Shown here one piece after another: positions 42,745 through 50,924 of a DNA stretch of 64,000 nucleotides; positions within the stretch are counted from its first letter, which is position 1; every line of letters starts with the position of its first letter. Source of the stretch: DATFVB01 sp963714035 (GTDB lineage: Bacteria > Acidobacteriota > Thermoanaerobaculia > UBA5066 > DATFVB01); assembly GCA_963714035.1 (NCBI GenBank), contig OY970224.1, forward strand, positions 3,596,001 to 3,660,000, read 5' to 3'. Below the pieces are notes generated by a model. It ran no database searches. It had not been told where the DNA came from and saw only the letters and a list, made by a program, of their open reading frames with translations. A program made the position numbers and the translations under genes.

Positions 42745-43785
42745 TCAGCGCGAATCTTCGGCGGCGGCCTCGGCGAGCGCCGCGAGCGATCCGGACTTCT
42801 TTCCCGGCCCCGCGGCGAACAGCCAGAATCCGAGCACCGTCACCGGCGTGAACGCGATGAACCAGTAGACGATCGCGAGCCCCGTCGCCGCGTCGACGTC
42901 GATTCCGTAGAAGAGCGTGAGCGCGACCTGGCAGAGCTTGTGAAAGCCGCCCACGCCGCCGGGCGTCGGGATCGCGAGGCCGATCAGCGTCGCGACCATG
43001 ACCAGGATCGACGCGGATGGCCCGAGCGGGAGCCGGAAAGCGCGGAAGAGGAACGCCACCTGTCCGCACACGATCGTCCAGAGCAGCACCGAGAGAAGCG
43101 CCGTCGCCGCGAGCGTGCGCCCGTGGCGAACGGGGCGCATTCCGTCGAGAAACGACGAGAACGCTTCCTCGGCGGGCGCGCGGAGCTTCGCCGGGAGCCA
43201 GCGCGTGGCCCGCGAGGCGAGCTTCCGGGCGCCTTCGCGCCGTCCCGTCGCGACGAAGGCGACCGTGAAGAAGAGGGCCGCTCCGGCCCCCGACGCGAGC
43301 GCGACCGCCCGCATGCTCGCGAAGACCGTCGCCGCCCGGCCGGTGAACGCCGGGTGCATTCCCGGCCACAGCCCGTAGACGAGAAAGAGAAAGAGCACGG
43401 TCGTCAGGTCCACGGCCCGCTCGAACAGCACCGAGGCCACGCAGGCCGACAGCGGCACCCGCGTCCGCCGGGCGAGAACCACGGGGCGCACGACCTCCCC
43501 GGCGCGGGCCGGGAGGACGGTGGAGGCCGCGAATCCGATGCACGTCGCGGCGAAACTCGACCCGAAATCCACTTTTCCGACGGGGCGAAGCAGGATCTCC
43601 CAACGCCAGGCCCGGAGCGGGATCGCGGTCAGGGCGCATGCGAGCGAGAGGAGGAAGGGGAGCGGGGCGACCTGGACGATCCGGCGGCCGACGTCCCGAA
43701 GATCGACCCGTGCCAGGAAAAAAGCGAGCAGAGCGACGGCGAGCGCGACCGACACCCCGACCTTCCAGCGGCGCCCGTTCCGCAT
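42745..43785 (-). CDS. Flippase-like / lysylphosphatidylglycerol synthase TM-domain protein
   Basis: 346 residues with eight to nine membrane helices. PF03706-type landmarks: FFLARVDLRDVGRRI, ALTAIPLRAWRWEILLRPVG, FGSSFAATCIGFAASTVLPARAGE, RPVVLARRTRVPLSA and GIAIPTPGGVGGFHKLCQVAL. The MprF C-terminal lysyltransferase is absent, so it is the stand-alone membrane form, proposed for lipid flipping or transport. ATG 43785 is taken; GTG 43800 is possible. The 98 bp to nrdR hold GC-rich hairpins without a U-run. Confidence 0.85.
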   Translation of the reverse strand: MRNGRRWKVGVSVALAVALLAFFLARVDLRDVGRRIVQVAPLPFLLSLACALTAIPLRAWRWEILLRPVGKVDFGSSFAATCIGFAASTVLPARAGEVVRPVVLARRTRVPLSACVASVLFERAVDLTTVLFLFLVYGLWPGMHPAFTGRAATVFASMRAVALASGAGAALFFTVAFVATGRREGARKLASRATRWLPAKLRAPAEEAFSSFLDGMRPVRHGRTLAATALLSVLLWTIVCGQVAFLFRAFRLPLGPSASILVMVATLIGLAIPTPGGVGGFHKLCQVALTLFYGIDVDAATGLAIVYWFIAFTPVTVLGFWLFAAGPGKKSGSLAALAEAAAEDSR

Positions 43786-43818
43786 GCCGACTTCTACCAC
43801 GAAGAGACCTGTTTTCCC

Positions 43819-43847
43819 TTGACTTTCTTGGACTTCGCCCCGAAAAT
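43819..43847 (+). promoter_or_regulatory. Possible promoter of the secreted repeat-protein gene
   Basis: TTGACT (43819-43824), a 17-bp spacer and GAAAAT (43842-43847), 45 bp before the chosen start. The -10 is poor, so this is tentative. Confidence 0.4.
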
Positions 43848-43892
43848 GGCGTCAGCTTTATCGGTCGAATGAGCTCTACTGCGGAGGGGAAA

Positions 43893-45529
43893 ATGCGTCG
43901 ATTCGCTCTCGGGCTCCTCGTTGCTGTTTGCGTCGCGGCGCCGGCCGCTCCGTCGTGGGCGGCCACGCTGTTCGGAGGCATCGACAGCCCGCCGGCAGAC
44001 CCTTCGATCGTTCAGGGAGCCAATGCGGCCTTCCTCGTGCAGGGGTGGGTTGTCGGCAGCGGCGGAGTCGGTCGCGTGGACGTGCTCGTCGACGGCCAGA
44101 TCGTGACGAGCACCAATTCGTTCTCGGAAAGGCCCGACGTTCAGGCGACGTATCCGGCGCTGCCGAATTCCCTCAATTCCGGCTGGACGGTCTACCTCGA
44201 TTCGACCGCGCTCATCAACGGGATGCACACGATTTCCGCCACAGCCGTCGGGATTTCGTCGGGAGGCGGAACTGCGCCGGATACGGCCGACCTCGGCTCG
44301 CGCAGCGTCCAGGTGGACAACGCGAGCCTGAACCTGCACCCTTTCGGCGCGCTCCAGTACCCGCTCGACGAATCCACGATGCGGTCGATCTGCGGCGTCG
44401 CCCCGGCGTCGGGTCCTTCGACCTGCCAGGTGTCGCCCTGCGTCAACCCGGGGAGCAGCCCCCCTTCTCGCTCACGATCAAACGGTCCGACCTGAACCCG
44501 GTTTCCGGATGGGTTCTCGACACCGGAGCGCGGGGCGACCTCGGGCAGACCGGCTACGTCCAGCTCCTCATCGACGGCGTGATCATCGCGGACACGCGGC
44601 AGGATTGCGTTCTCATCAACGGCGGCTTCGCGAATTGCTACGGGATGAACCGGCCCGACGTCGAGAGACAGTACCCCGGGTTCGTGAACTCCGACGACGC
44701 CGGATACGTCTTCGATTTCGCGGTCGTCGACAACGGGAGCGGGAATCTCGCCATTTACGTTCCCGCAACCAGCACGGTCAGCGAGGCGAACGTCGGCGTC
44801 CGGAGCGTGACGACGATCGTCCCGGGCAAGCACGACATTTCGATCCGCGCCGGCGACGTCGCGGAAACCGTTTCCGAGATCGGCACGCCGATCTCCGTCA
44901 TCTTCACGACGGGCTGCAACGGCATCACGTCCGTCGACCACCCGGGGTTCGGCGACGTCGAGACTCCCGCCAACGACGAGATCCTGACCGGCACCGTCGA
45001 GATTTCCGGCTGGGCGTTCGATCCCGACGGGTTCTCGTGCGACGCGACGAACTCGCTGTCCCACGTCGACATCGACATCGACGGGCACTACACCGACATC
45101 GTCACGAAGCAGCCGTGCGGGATTCCGTGTCCTCCGGACACGAACTGCCTGGTGGTCGATCCGGACTGCCGGCCCTCGGCGCCCGGGAGCAACGACGTGA
45201 CCGCCGGAACCGACTGGTGCTTCGTCCGGGCCGACGTGCCGGTTCACGACGTCCGCGTCCCGCCGGCCTTCACGAGCCCGAATCCGCCGTGCAGCGACGC
45301 CGCGGCATCATGGACCCTCGGTCTCGCGAAGGTGGGATGGTCGTTCCCGCTCGACACGACGCAGCTCGAGAACACGGAGCACGACCTGAACGTCTACGCG
45401 TCGGATTGCCGGGGATACAGGACGTTGATCGGGCGGCGGAAGTTCGTCGTCTTCAACGACCCGACCCGCCAGACGGTGACGCCGGCGGTGCACGTGGCGC
45501 CGGCGACGTCGGTCGAGCGGCACCCATAG
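43893..45529 (+). CDS. Secreted Ig-like repeat protein, interrupted by a 1-base frameshift
   Basis: GGAGGGGAAA precedes ATG 43893 and a signal peptide (MRRFALGLLVAVCVAAPAAP). Reading proceeds in one frame to about 44450 and continues one base earlier in the next frame to 45529. Adding one G in the CCCGGGG run at 44447-44453 restores a single frame, giving VNPGEQPPFSLTIKRSD across the join. The protein repeats units built on GW-x-D and VDVLVDGQIV or LLIDGVIIADT, then RPDV--YP and an exposed beta stretch, like cell-surface Ig-like adhesion repeats. An assembly error, a true mutation or slippage are all possible. Family B repeats begin 6 bp after the stop. Confidence 0.75.
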
Positions 45530-45535
45530 ACCGTC

Positions 45536-45663
45536 GGCCGAGCGGCGCGCTCCGCTGGAACCGCTCGGCCTCCCACCGCGCGATCCTCCTCCGCTCGGTT
45601 ACTCGCGGAGACTAATCGCGCGGCGACCTCCGCGGCTCGCCTTCTCGGCTCGACCGCTCCGGC
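45536..45663 (+). repeat. Family B repeat, copy B5a (complete, tandem unit 1)
   Basis: H1 pairs GGCCGAGCGG (45536-45545) with CCGCTCGGCC (45561-45570), 10 bp perfect, loop CGCGCTCCGCTGGAA. H2 pairs CCGCGCGAT (45576-45584) with ATCGCGCGG (45615-45623), 9 bp perfect, around CCTCCTCCGCTCGGTTAC and GCGGAGACTA. The tail CGACCTCCGCGGCTCGCC and TTCTCGGCTCGACCGCTCC ends the unit. Confidence 0.85.
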
Positions 45664-45674
45664 GCCCCACCGTC

Positions 45675-45898
45675 GGCCGAGCGGCGCGCTCCGCTGGAAC
45701 CGCTCGGCCTCCCAGATCGCGGACCTCCTCGCCTCGGTTGCTCGCGCACTTGCGTGCGCGGCGACCGGCGCGCTCGGCGCTGACGCGCCGGCCGTTTCAC
45801 GGCTGCGACTCACGTCGCGCGCTGGAATTCCTTCGGCGAGACTTTCCGCGATCTGACCTCCGCGGCTCGCCTTCCCGGCTCAGCCGCTCCGGCGCCCG
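45675..45898 (+). repeat. Family B repeat, copy B5b (tandem unit 2, expanded H2)
   Basis: H1 is GGCCGAGCGG (45675-45684) with CCGCTCGGCC (45700-45709). The H2 arms CAGATCGCGGA (45713-45723) and TCCGCGATCTG (45845-45855) pair perfectly over 11 bp but enclose 121 nt rather than about 30. The extra DNA has further hairpins (CGCGCCGGCC-type) and is similar to the sequence at 49711-49835 read on the other strand. The tail follows. Confidence 0.75.
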
Positions 45899-45903
45899 AC
45901 CCT

Positions 45904-46106
45904 CGGCCGAGCGGCGCGCTTCGCTGGAACCGCTCGGCCTCCCAGATCGCGGACCGCCAGGAATGTCATCCTGAGGAGCGCAGCGACGAAGGATCTGCCC
46001 ACGTGGGCAAGGTCCTTCGCTCAGCTCAGGAGAGAGCACTCGGCGCGCACAGGGATGCGCGCTTCGCGCCCACACCTTCGGCGATCTGACCTTGGCGGCT
46101 CGCCTT
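45904..46106 (+). repeat. Family B repeat, copy B5c with another repeat nested inside
   Basis: H1 is GGCCGAGCGG (45904-45913) with CCGCTCGGCC (45929-45938). The H2 arm AGATCGC (45943-45949) finds its partner GCGATCT only at 46081-46087, followed by the usual GACC tail. Between them sits an unrelated hairpin repeat (45961-46030), as though it inserted into H2. Confidence 0.65.
45961..46030. repeat. Hairpin repeat of the TGTCATCCTGAGGAGCG type
   Basis: Outer CCTGAG (45969-45974) pairs with CTCAGG (46024-46029), and the central GCCCAC (45996-46001) pairs with GTGGGC (46002-46007). The middle GACGAAGGA pairs imperfectly with GGTCCTTCG. Very similar intergenic units occur widely in metagenome-derived genomes (from memory, not searched). 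It is nested in family B copy B5c. Confidence 0.6.
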
Positions 46107-46110
46107 GTTC

Positions 46111-46156
46111 CCTCATCCGGCGGCTTACAGCCGCCACCTTCTCCCGCGGGGAGAAG
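46111..46156. repeat. Hairpin repeat of the CCTCATCCGG...CTTCTCCC type
   Basis: GGCGGCT (46119-46125) pairs with AGCCGCC (46129-46135), and CTTCTCCC (46138-46145) pairs with GGGAGAAG (46149-46156), both perfect. Similar units are common between genes in many bacteria. The stretch 46157-46307 that follows holds nothing I recognise. Confidence 0.55.
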
Positions 46157-46307
46157 TAGGGCGGCGGCTCGCTTCGCTCGCGGCCTTGTGTGGCTCGGCC
46201 GCTCCATCGCCCCACCGGAGCCCGGGCCTGGACGATCCGTCGGAGTTTCCTCATCCGCTGAGGCGCTGCGAGCGATGCGCCCGGTCTCGATCGGCCGTCG
46301 ACGCCGA

Positions 46308-46433
46308 GACGCGGCGAGACGTGCTGGAATACGGGTGTTCGGGTGGCCTGCCGGCGGTTAAGGCGTACCAGAGCCGTACGTCGTGCCGGCGGCAGGCCGC
46401 CCGGAACCGTATAACGGCGCGTATCGCCGCGTC
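46308..46433 (-). repeat. Family A nested-hairpin repeat, copy A3
   Basis: Outer GACGCGGCGA (46308-46317) pairs perfectly with TCGCCGCGTC (46424-46433). The middle arms 46341-46357 and 46386-46402 pair at 15 of 17. Inner GGCGTAC (46362-46368) pairs with GTACGTC (46376-46382). The right arm overlaps the tatC stop codon (46432-46434) by two bases. Confidence 0.85.
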
Positions 46434-47190
46434 AGCGCCTCCGGAAGGCCCAGGCGATGGCGACGCCGAGCAGATACAGCACGATCATCGGCACCGCGAA
46501 GACGGTCTGCGTCATCATGTCCGGCGTCGGCGTGATCACCGCGGCGATGATGAAGATGATCAGCACGGCGTACTTGAACTTCGCGAGGAGGAATTTCTCG
46601 GTCACGAGGCCCAGACGCGCGAGGAAGAAAATGAGGATCGGGAGCTCGAAGCAGAGGCCGAGCCCGAAGATCGTCTTCGAGGCGATCGAGAGGTATTCGT
46701 TGATCGTGATCACCGGCATGAATCCGGTGCTCGTCCCCATGCCGACGAGGAACTGGCAGACGCGGGGGAACGCGATGAAGTAGCCGAAGGCGCATCCGGT
46801 CAGGAAGAAGAGCAGGGTGACGACGAGAAACGGAACGGCGTACCGGCGCTCGCGGCGGTAGAGCGCGGGGGAGATGAAGAGCCACACCTGCCAGAAGAGG
46901 AACGGCGAGGCCAGGATGATGCCGCCGTAGAGCGCCACCCGGAAATAGAGGATGAACGGCTCCGGCATCGTGGTGAACGCGAGATGCGTTCCCTTCGGGA
47001 GGTAGGGTTCGACCGGCCGCTGGATCCAGCGGAAGAGGGTCGGCGAGTAAGTCCAGGCGGCGAAGAAAGCGATCGCGATCGCGAGGAGCGACCAGATCAA
47101 TCGCCGGCGGAGCTCCTCGAGATGGTCGAAGAACCCCATCCGGGGAAGCTCTTCGTCCGGCTCCCGGTCGCGGTTTTCGATGATCGGCAA
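46432..47190 (-). CDS. tatC: Sec-independent translocase TatC
   Basis: 252 residues with six membrane helices. Landmarks: MGFFDHLEELRRRLIWSL near residue 20, ILASPFLFWQVWLFISPALY, the periplasmic/TM3 region FLTGCAFGYFIAFPRV and VITPTPDMMTQTVFAVP. TatC binds twin-arginine signals; the window includes a candidate substrate (M19-like protein at 58332). The start used is TTG 47190; ATG 47139 (at MGFFDH) is an alternative closer to the usual TatC N-terminus. It lies 22 bp after the tatA gene, on the same strand. Confidence 0.95.
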   Translation of the reverse strand: MPIIENRDREPDEELPRMGFFDHLEELRRRLIWSLLAIAIAFFAAWTYSPTLFRWIQRPVEPYLPKGTHLAFTTMPEPFILYFRVALYGGIILASPFLFWQVWLFISPALYRRERRYAVPFLVVTLLFFLTGCAFGYFIAFPRVCQFLVGMGTSTGFMPVITINEYLSIASKTIFGLGLCFELPILIFFLARLGLVTEKFLLAKFKYAVLIIFIIAAVITPTPDMMTQTVFAVPMIVLYLLGVAIAWAFRRR

Positions 47191-47212
47191 GGGCGTTCGG
47201 GGACCGCGCCCG

Positions 47213-47542
47213 CTAGCCCGGCTTGACGGCCGGGTCCGGAGGCGTCGCCGCGGGGGCGGCGGGCGCCGAATCGTTCGAAGCGACGGGCGGTCCGGCCGGT
47301 TCGGAGGGCGCGGGGCGGGCCGCGACGGGTATCGCCGCCGCCGGGGTCTCGAATTTCGCCTCTTCCTTCATGCCGTCGACTTCCCGCTGGATGCTCTGCT
47401 TGAAATCGTCCGACGCCTTCTTGAACTCCGCGAGCCCCTTCCCGAGCGACTTGCCGATTTCGGGAAGCTTCTTCGGGCCGAAAACGATCAGCGCGACGAT
47501 GAATATCAGGATGAGCTCCGGCATTCCGATGGACCCCAGCAT
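47213..47542 (-). CDS. tatA: TatA/TatB-type translocase subunit
   Basis: 109 residues. One N-terminal membrane helix (GMPELILIFIVALIVFGP) is followed by the KKLPEIGKSLGKGLAEFKKA amphipathic helix and a long Pro/Ala-rich tail. FGPKKLP is typical of TatA and TatB, and the tail length does not decide between them. The ATG at 47542 follows GAAGAGG. It directly precedes tatC, giving a minimal Tat operon. Confidence 0.9.
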   Translation of the reverse strand: MLGSIGMPELILIFIVALIVFGPKKLPEIGKSLGKGLAEFKKASDDFKQSIQREVDGMKEEAKFETPAAAIPVAARPAPSEPAGPPVASNDSAPAAPAATPPDPAVKPG

Positions 47543-47681
47543 GGGCACCTCTTCTCGCCGGTATTCTGTTCCGCCGCCGCGGGGCCGTCAATGACGCAAT
47601 TCGCGAGGGCTGGCCGGACATCCGGGGGCGTGGGAGAATGAAAGGGCCCTTCCGCGCGTTGGGGGAGGGATGGAGGTCCGG

Positions 47682-49295
47682 GTGAAGCGCAAGACCTTGC
47701 TGTTGTTCGCGGGAATCGTGGCCGGAGCGACCCTGCTCGGCGGAGCCGGAGGCCGGCGCACGAGCGCCGCCGACGCCGGGGCGTCGCCGTCCCTTTCGGA
47801 GTACGCCGAAGTCATCACGGCGGCGGGGGACTGGAGCGCCGAAAAGACCGCCCCCGACAAGCTCGTCTACGCGTCGATCCGCGGCATGCTCTCGCGCCTC
47901 GACCCGCACACGAACTTTCTCGACCCGAGCGAGTTCTCGTCGATGGAAGAGAAGCAGCGCGGATCGTTTTACGGGCTCGGGATCTCGATCCAGAAGCGGC
48001 AGGGGCACGTCACCGTGATCTCGCCGATCGAGGGCACGCCCGCGTGGAAGAAAGGTCTTCGGGCGGGCGACATCATCACGCGCATCAACGGCGAGCCGAT
48101 CGACGACTGGACTTCCGACGAAGTCGTCGGCCATCTGAAGGGTCCGAAGGGGACGCAGGTCACGATCACGATCCGCCGCGCGGGTTTCCGCGAGCCCATC
48201 GAGATGACGATCACACGGGCCGAGATCCCCACGAACTCCGTCCGCTACGCGTTCATGCTCACGCCGGAGGTCGGCTACATCCATCTCGCCGAATTCACCC
48301 ACACGTCGAGCGGAGAGGTCGTCACGGCGATCTCCCGGCTCGAGGGGCAGGGGATGAAGAAGCTGATCTTCGACCTCCGGGGGAATCCGGGCGGCGTGCT
48401 CGACCAGGCGGTCGACATCGCGGACATCTTCCTGAAGAAGAGGGAGAAGATCGTCTATACCCGCGGCCGGACGTCTTCGTCCGACCAGGATTTCTACGCG
48501 CCCGGCAACGGCCCGCATTACGCCGGACCCCTCGTGCTCCTCGTCAACCGCGGATCCGCGTCGGCCTCGGAGATCGTTTCCGGCGCGATCCAGGACCACG
48601 ATCGCGGACTGATCGTCGGCACGACGAGCTGGGGGAAGGGCCTCGTGCAGGGGGTCTATCCGCTCCCCTACGGCGCCGGCCTCGCCCTGACCACCGCGAA
48701 GTACTACACCCCGTCCGGGCGGTGGATCCAGCGCGACTACTCGAACTTCTACGACTACATCAATCCCGACGACGACGCCTCCGACAACCGGGACGCCGAG
48801 GCGAAGAAGAGCGGGAAGATCTTCTACACGGACGCGGGACGTCCCGTGTACGCGGCGGGGGGGATCACCCCCGACAGCATCGTGCGCTACGACAAGTCCT
48901 CCAAGTTCGTGCAGCGGCTCCAGGCGCACGGCGTGTTCTTCAACTTCGCGGTGGACTACCTCGCGGAGCATCCGAACGTTCCCGAGAACCTGCCGGTCGA
49001 CGACGCGCTGCGGAACGCGTTCTTCCGGTTCGTGCAGGAGCAGGGAGTGGAGGGCGCCGACGCGGTTCGCAAGGACTACGAGGCCGACCCGTCGAAGGAG
49101 CTCATCGACGCGAGCATCCGCACCGAGATCCTGAACTCGAAGTACGGCCTCTCGGAGGGGTGGAAGAGCGCTTTGAAGACCGACCGCCAGGCCCAGGCGG
49201 CGCTGGAGTCCTTCCCGGAGGCGCAGCGGATCGCGTCCTTGCCGAAGAAAGCGCCGTCGAGCGACGACAAGCCGGCGTCGCGCGCCTCCCGATAG
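47682..49295 (+). CDS. S41 C-terminal processing peptidase (CtpA family)
   Basis: 537 residues from GTG 47682, which has GGAGGT five bases upstream; ATG 47670 is possible. A membrane anchor or signal (KTLLLFAGIVAGATLLGG) leads to an N-terminal helical segment (YASIRGMLSRLDPHTNFL), a PDZ domain (GLGISIQKRQGHVTVISPIE, GLRAGDIITRING), and the S41 core with the Ser in NRGSASASEIVSGA and Lys in GTTSWGKGLVQG. It cleaves periplasmic proteins near their C-termini. A long helical C-terminal region follows. A family A repeat begins 6 bp after the stop. Confidence 0.93.
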   Translation: MKRKTLLLFAGIVAGATLLGGAGGRRTSAADAGASPSLSEYAEVITAAGDWSAEKTAPDKLVYASIRGMLSRLDPHTNFLDPSEFSSMEEKQRGSFYGLGISIQKRQGHVTVISPIEGTPAWKKGLRAGDIITRINGEPIDDWTSDEVVGHLKGPKGTQVTITIRRAGFREPIEMTITRAEIPTNSVRYAFMLTPEVGYIHLAEFTHTSSGEVVTAISRLEGQGMKKLIFDLRGNPGGVLDQAVDIADIFLKKREKIVYTRGRTSSSDQDFYAPGNGPHYAGPLVLLVNRGSASASEIVSGAIQDHDRGLIVGTTSWGKGLVQGVYPLPYGAGLALTTAKYYTPSGRWIQRDYSNFYDYINPDDDASDNRDAEAKKSGKIFYTDAGRPVYAAGGITPDSIVRYDKSSKFVQRLQAHGVFFNFAVDYLAEHPNVPENLPVDDALRNAFFRFVQEQGVEGADAVRKDYEADPSKELIDASIRTEILNSKYGLSEGWKSALKTDRQAQAALESFPEAQRIASLPKKAPSSDDKPASRASR

Positions 49296-49301
49296 GCCGT
49301 T

Positions 49302-49421
49302 GCGGCGACTACGCGCCGTTATACGCGTCCGTGCGGCCTGCCGCCGGCACGACGTACGTCTCCGGTACGCCTTAGCCGTCGGCAGGTCCGCCCGAACGCG
49401 TCTTCCAGCACGTCTCGCCGC
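49302..49421 (+). repeat. Family A nested-hairpin repeat, copy A4 (opposite orientation to A3)
   Basis: Read backwards it matches copy A3 at most positions. Outer GCGGCGA (49302-49308) pairs perfectly with TCGCCGC (49415-49421). The middle arms near 49333-49348 and 49375-49391 pair with one mismatch and one bulge. Inner GACGTAC (49351-49357) faces GTACGCC (49365-49371). It starts 6 bp after the ctpA-type stop, with the same end facing it as in the other copies. Confidence 0.85.
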
Positions 49422-49536
49422 GCCTCGACCTCAATGGGGCCCCCCGCCTCCCAGGCGTACGAAATCAGAACGTTGAGGGCCCCGCGGGCGGCCCGCATCC
49501 CGCCGGGCTCGGCGCCTCGCCGCGCCCGGGCGTCCC

Positions 49537-49660
49537 GTCATCCCGAGCACAGCGAGGGATCTCGGTCGAAGCCCCGGCGGACACGCCCGAAGCCGCGACC
49601 GCGATTCCTCCCGCCTTCGCCAGGGGCTACGGCGCGGCAGGCCGCTTCGTTCGGAATGAC
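49537..49660. repeat. Hairpin repeat of the GTCATCCCGAGC...GGAATGAC type
   Basis: GTCATCCCGA (49537-49546) and TCGGAATGAC (49651-49660) pair at 9 of 10 positions and frame GC-rich DNA with further small stems. Units with these ends are common in genomes from several phyla (from memory). The flanking DNA 49422-49536 and 49661-49710 shows nothing recognisable. Confidence 0.5.
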
Positions 49661-49710
49661 AGGGCAAAAGGGGCGTCTGGTTGCGGGGACGTCGCATTGC
49701 CAGAGCGGTT

Positions 49711-49835
49711 CGCCGAAGCAATTCCAGCGCACGACTCGAGTCGCAGCCGCGGAGCGGCCAGCGCGAAAGCGCTGAGCGCGTCGATCGCCGCGCACCCGAG
49801 TGCGCGAGCAACCGACGCGAACGCTCGGCGACGTC
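49711..49835 (-). repeat. Family B-related unit B6
   Basis: On the minus strand this closely resembles the interior of copy B5b (45728-45843): matching segments include GTTGCTCGCGCACT, CGCGCTGGAAT and CTTCGGCGA. It begins directly after the stop of the leftward RCK-type gene (49836). The H1 stem is absent. Confidence 0.55.
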
Positions 49836-50825
49836 CTACTTCTGCGCCAGCTGCTGCATGGCCGCCAGCCGATCCGGATGCCCCAGACAGATCATCGTGT
49901 CGCCCTCGGCGACCACGTAGCCCGAATCCGGGTTGAAGATCGACTCCCCGCTCGACTTGTTGACGGCGACGACGATCACGCCGTGCTCCCGCCGGATCGG
50001 GCTCTCCGAAAACGGGACGCCGCAGAGCGTCGAGGCGGGCGCGACGTGGATCTCCTGCATCTCGAGCTCGACGTTCTGCTTCCCGGTCGCGAGGTGGATG
50101 AAGTCGATCACGGCCGGCATCAGCAGGTGCTGGACCATCTCCCGCCCGCCGATCTTCGTCGGGGCGATCGTGCGGTCCGCTCCGGCGCGCTTCAAGCGCG
50201 CGGACGCCGTGTCGTCGCTCGTCCGGGCGACGATGCGGATTTCGGGATTCGACTCGCGCGCGGTCAGTGTCACGTAGAGGTTGTCCGCGTCCGATTCGAG
50301 CGCGGCGACGAGTCCCTTCGCCCGGTGGACGCCGGCCCGGGCGAGGACGCTTTCGCTCGTCGCGTCGCCGAGAATGACGTCCTCTCCGCGGTCGATCCGG
50401 TCGCGGACCGCCTCCTCGTTCTTTTCGATGACGACGAACGGCACGCCGTGCCGGCCGAGTTCTTCCGCGACCGTGCGTCCGACGCGGCCGTGGCCGCAGA
50501 CGACGTAATGGCCTTCCATCCCGGCGATGCGCCGCTCCACCTTACGTCTCCAGAAGACCCGGCCCATTTCGCCCTCGAAGACGAAACGGGTCGCGATCGA
50601 GGCCGCGTATCCGACGACCCCCACGCCGCAGACGAGCAGGAACGCGTTCACTTCGCGGCCCGCGCGGGAGAGGGGAGGCATCAGCCCGTGGCCGAGCGGC
50701 GTCACCGAAAGGAGCGCCGTGTAGAAGGCGTCGAACCAGTCGAGGCGCTCGATCGCGCGGAAGAGCGCCCCGCCGATCAGGATGACGGCGCCGAACAGAG
50801 CCAGGGCTCGGTAGACGCGCTGCAT
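49836..50825 (-). CDS. Two-TM channel-like protein with RCK (TrkA-N/C) domains
   Basis: 329 residues. Two membrane helices (about 8-22 and 57-78) flank a pore-like loop, then an RCK unit: the Rossmann motif VVCGHGRVGRTVAEEL and VVIEKNEEAV, and a C-terminal TrkA-C part (MICLGHPDRLAAMQQL). The layout is that of MthK-like potassium channels. However, the loop reads LLSVTPLGHGLMPPLSRAG where a TVGYGD filter is expected, so selectivity for potassium is doubtful. It ends directly at a family B-related repeat and lies upstream-adjacent to no obvious partner. Confidence 0.82.
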   Translation of the reverse strand: MQRVYRALALFGAVILIGGALFRAIERLDWFDAFYTALLSVTPLGHGLMPPLSRAGREVNAFLLVCGVGVVGYAASIATRFVFEGEMGRVFWRRKVERRIAGMEGHYVVCGHGRVGRTVAEELGRHGVPFVVIEKNEEAVRDRIDRGEDVILGDATSESVLARAGVHRAKGLVAALESDADNLYVTLTARESNPEIRIVARTSDDTASARLKRAGADRTIAPTKIGGREMVQHLLMPAVIDFIHLATGKQNVELEMQEIHVAPASTLCGVPFSESPIRREHGVIVVAVNKSSGESIFNPDSGYVVAEGDTMICLGHPDRLAAMQQLAQK

Positions 50826-50924
50826 CGGGCATGAAACTCGCGCGCATCATATCCCGGCCGCGCGCGCCGGCGGTCCGGGAATCGGAATTCGTGTATTGAT
50901 GCGGCTTCCCCGCCGCGGTTTCCT

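Noticed and set aside
43985..44450. Programmed -1 frameshift in the secreted repeat protein
   Set aside because: No clear X-XXY-YYZ slippery heptamer with a downstream pseudoknot is visible. A single-base indel in a CCCGGGG run is the simpler explanation, so recoding is only a remote option.
45530..46110. Possible CRISPR array from the tandem hairpin repeats
   Set aside because: Units are about 130-230 bp with variable stems and no regular unique spacers, and no cas genes are in the window.
46308..46433. Family A as integron attC sites
   Set aside because: There is no GTTRRRY/RYYYAAC core pair, no integrase gene, and copies are dispersed singly next to housekeeping genes rather than in a cassette array.
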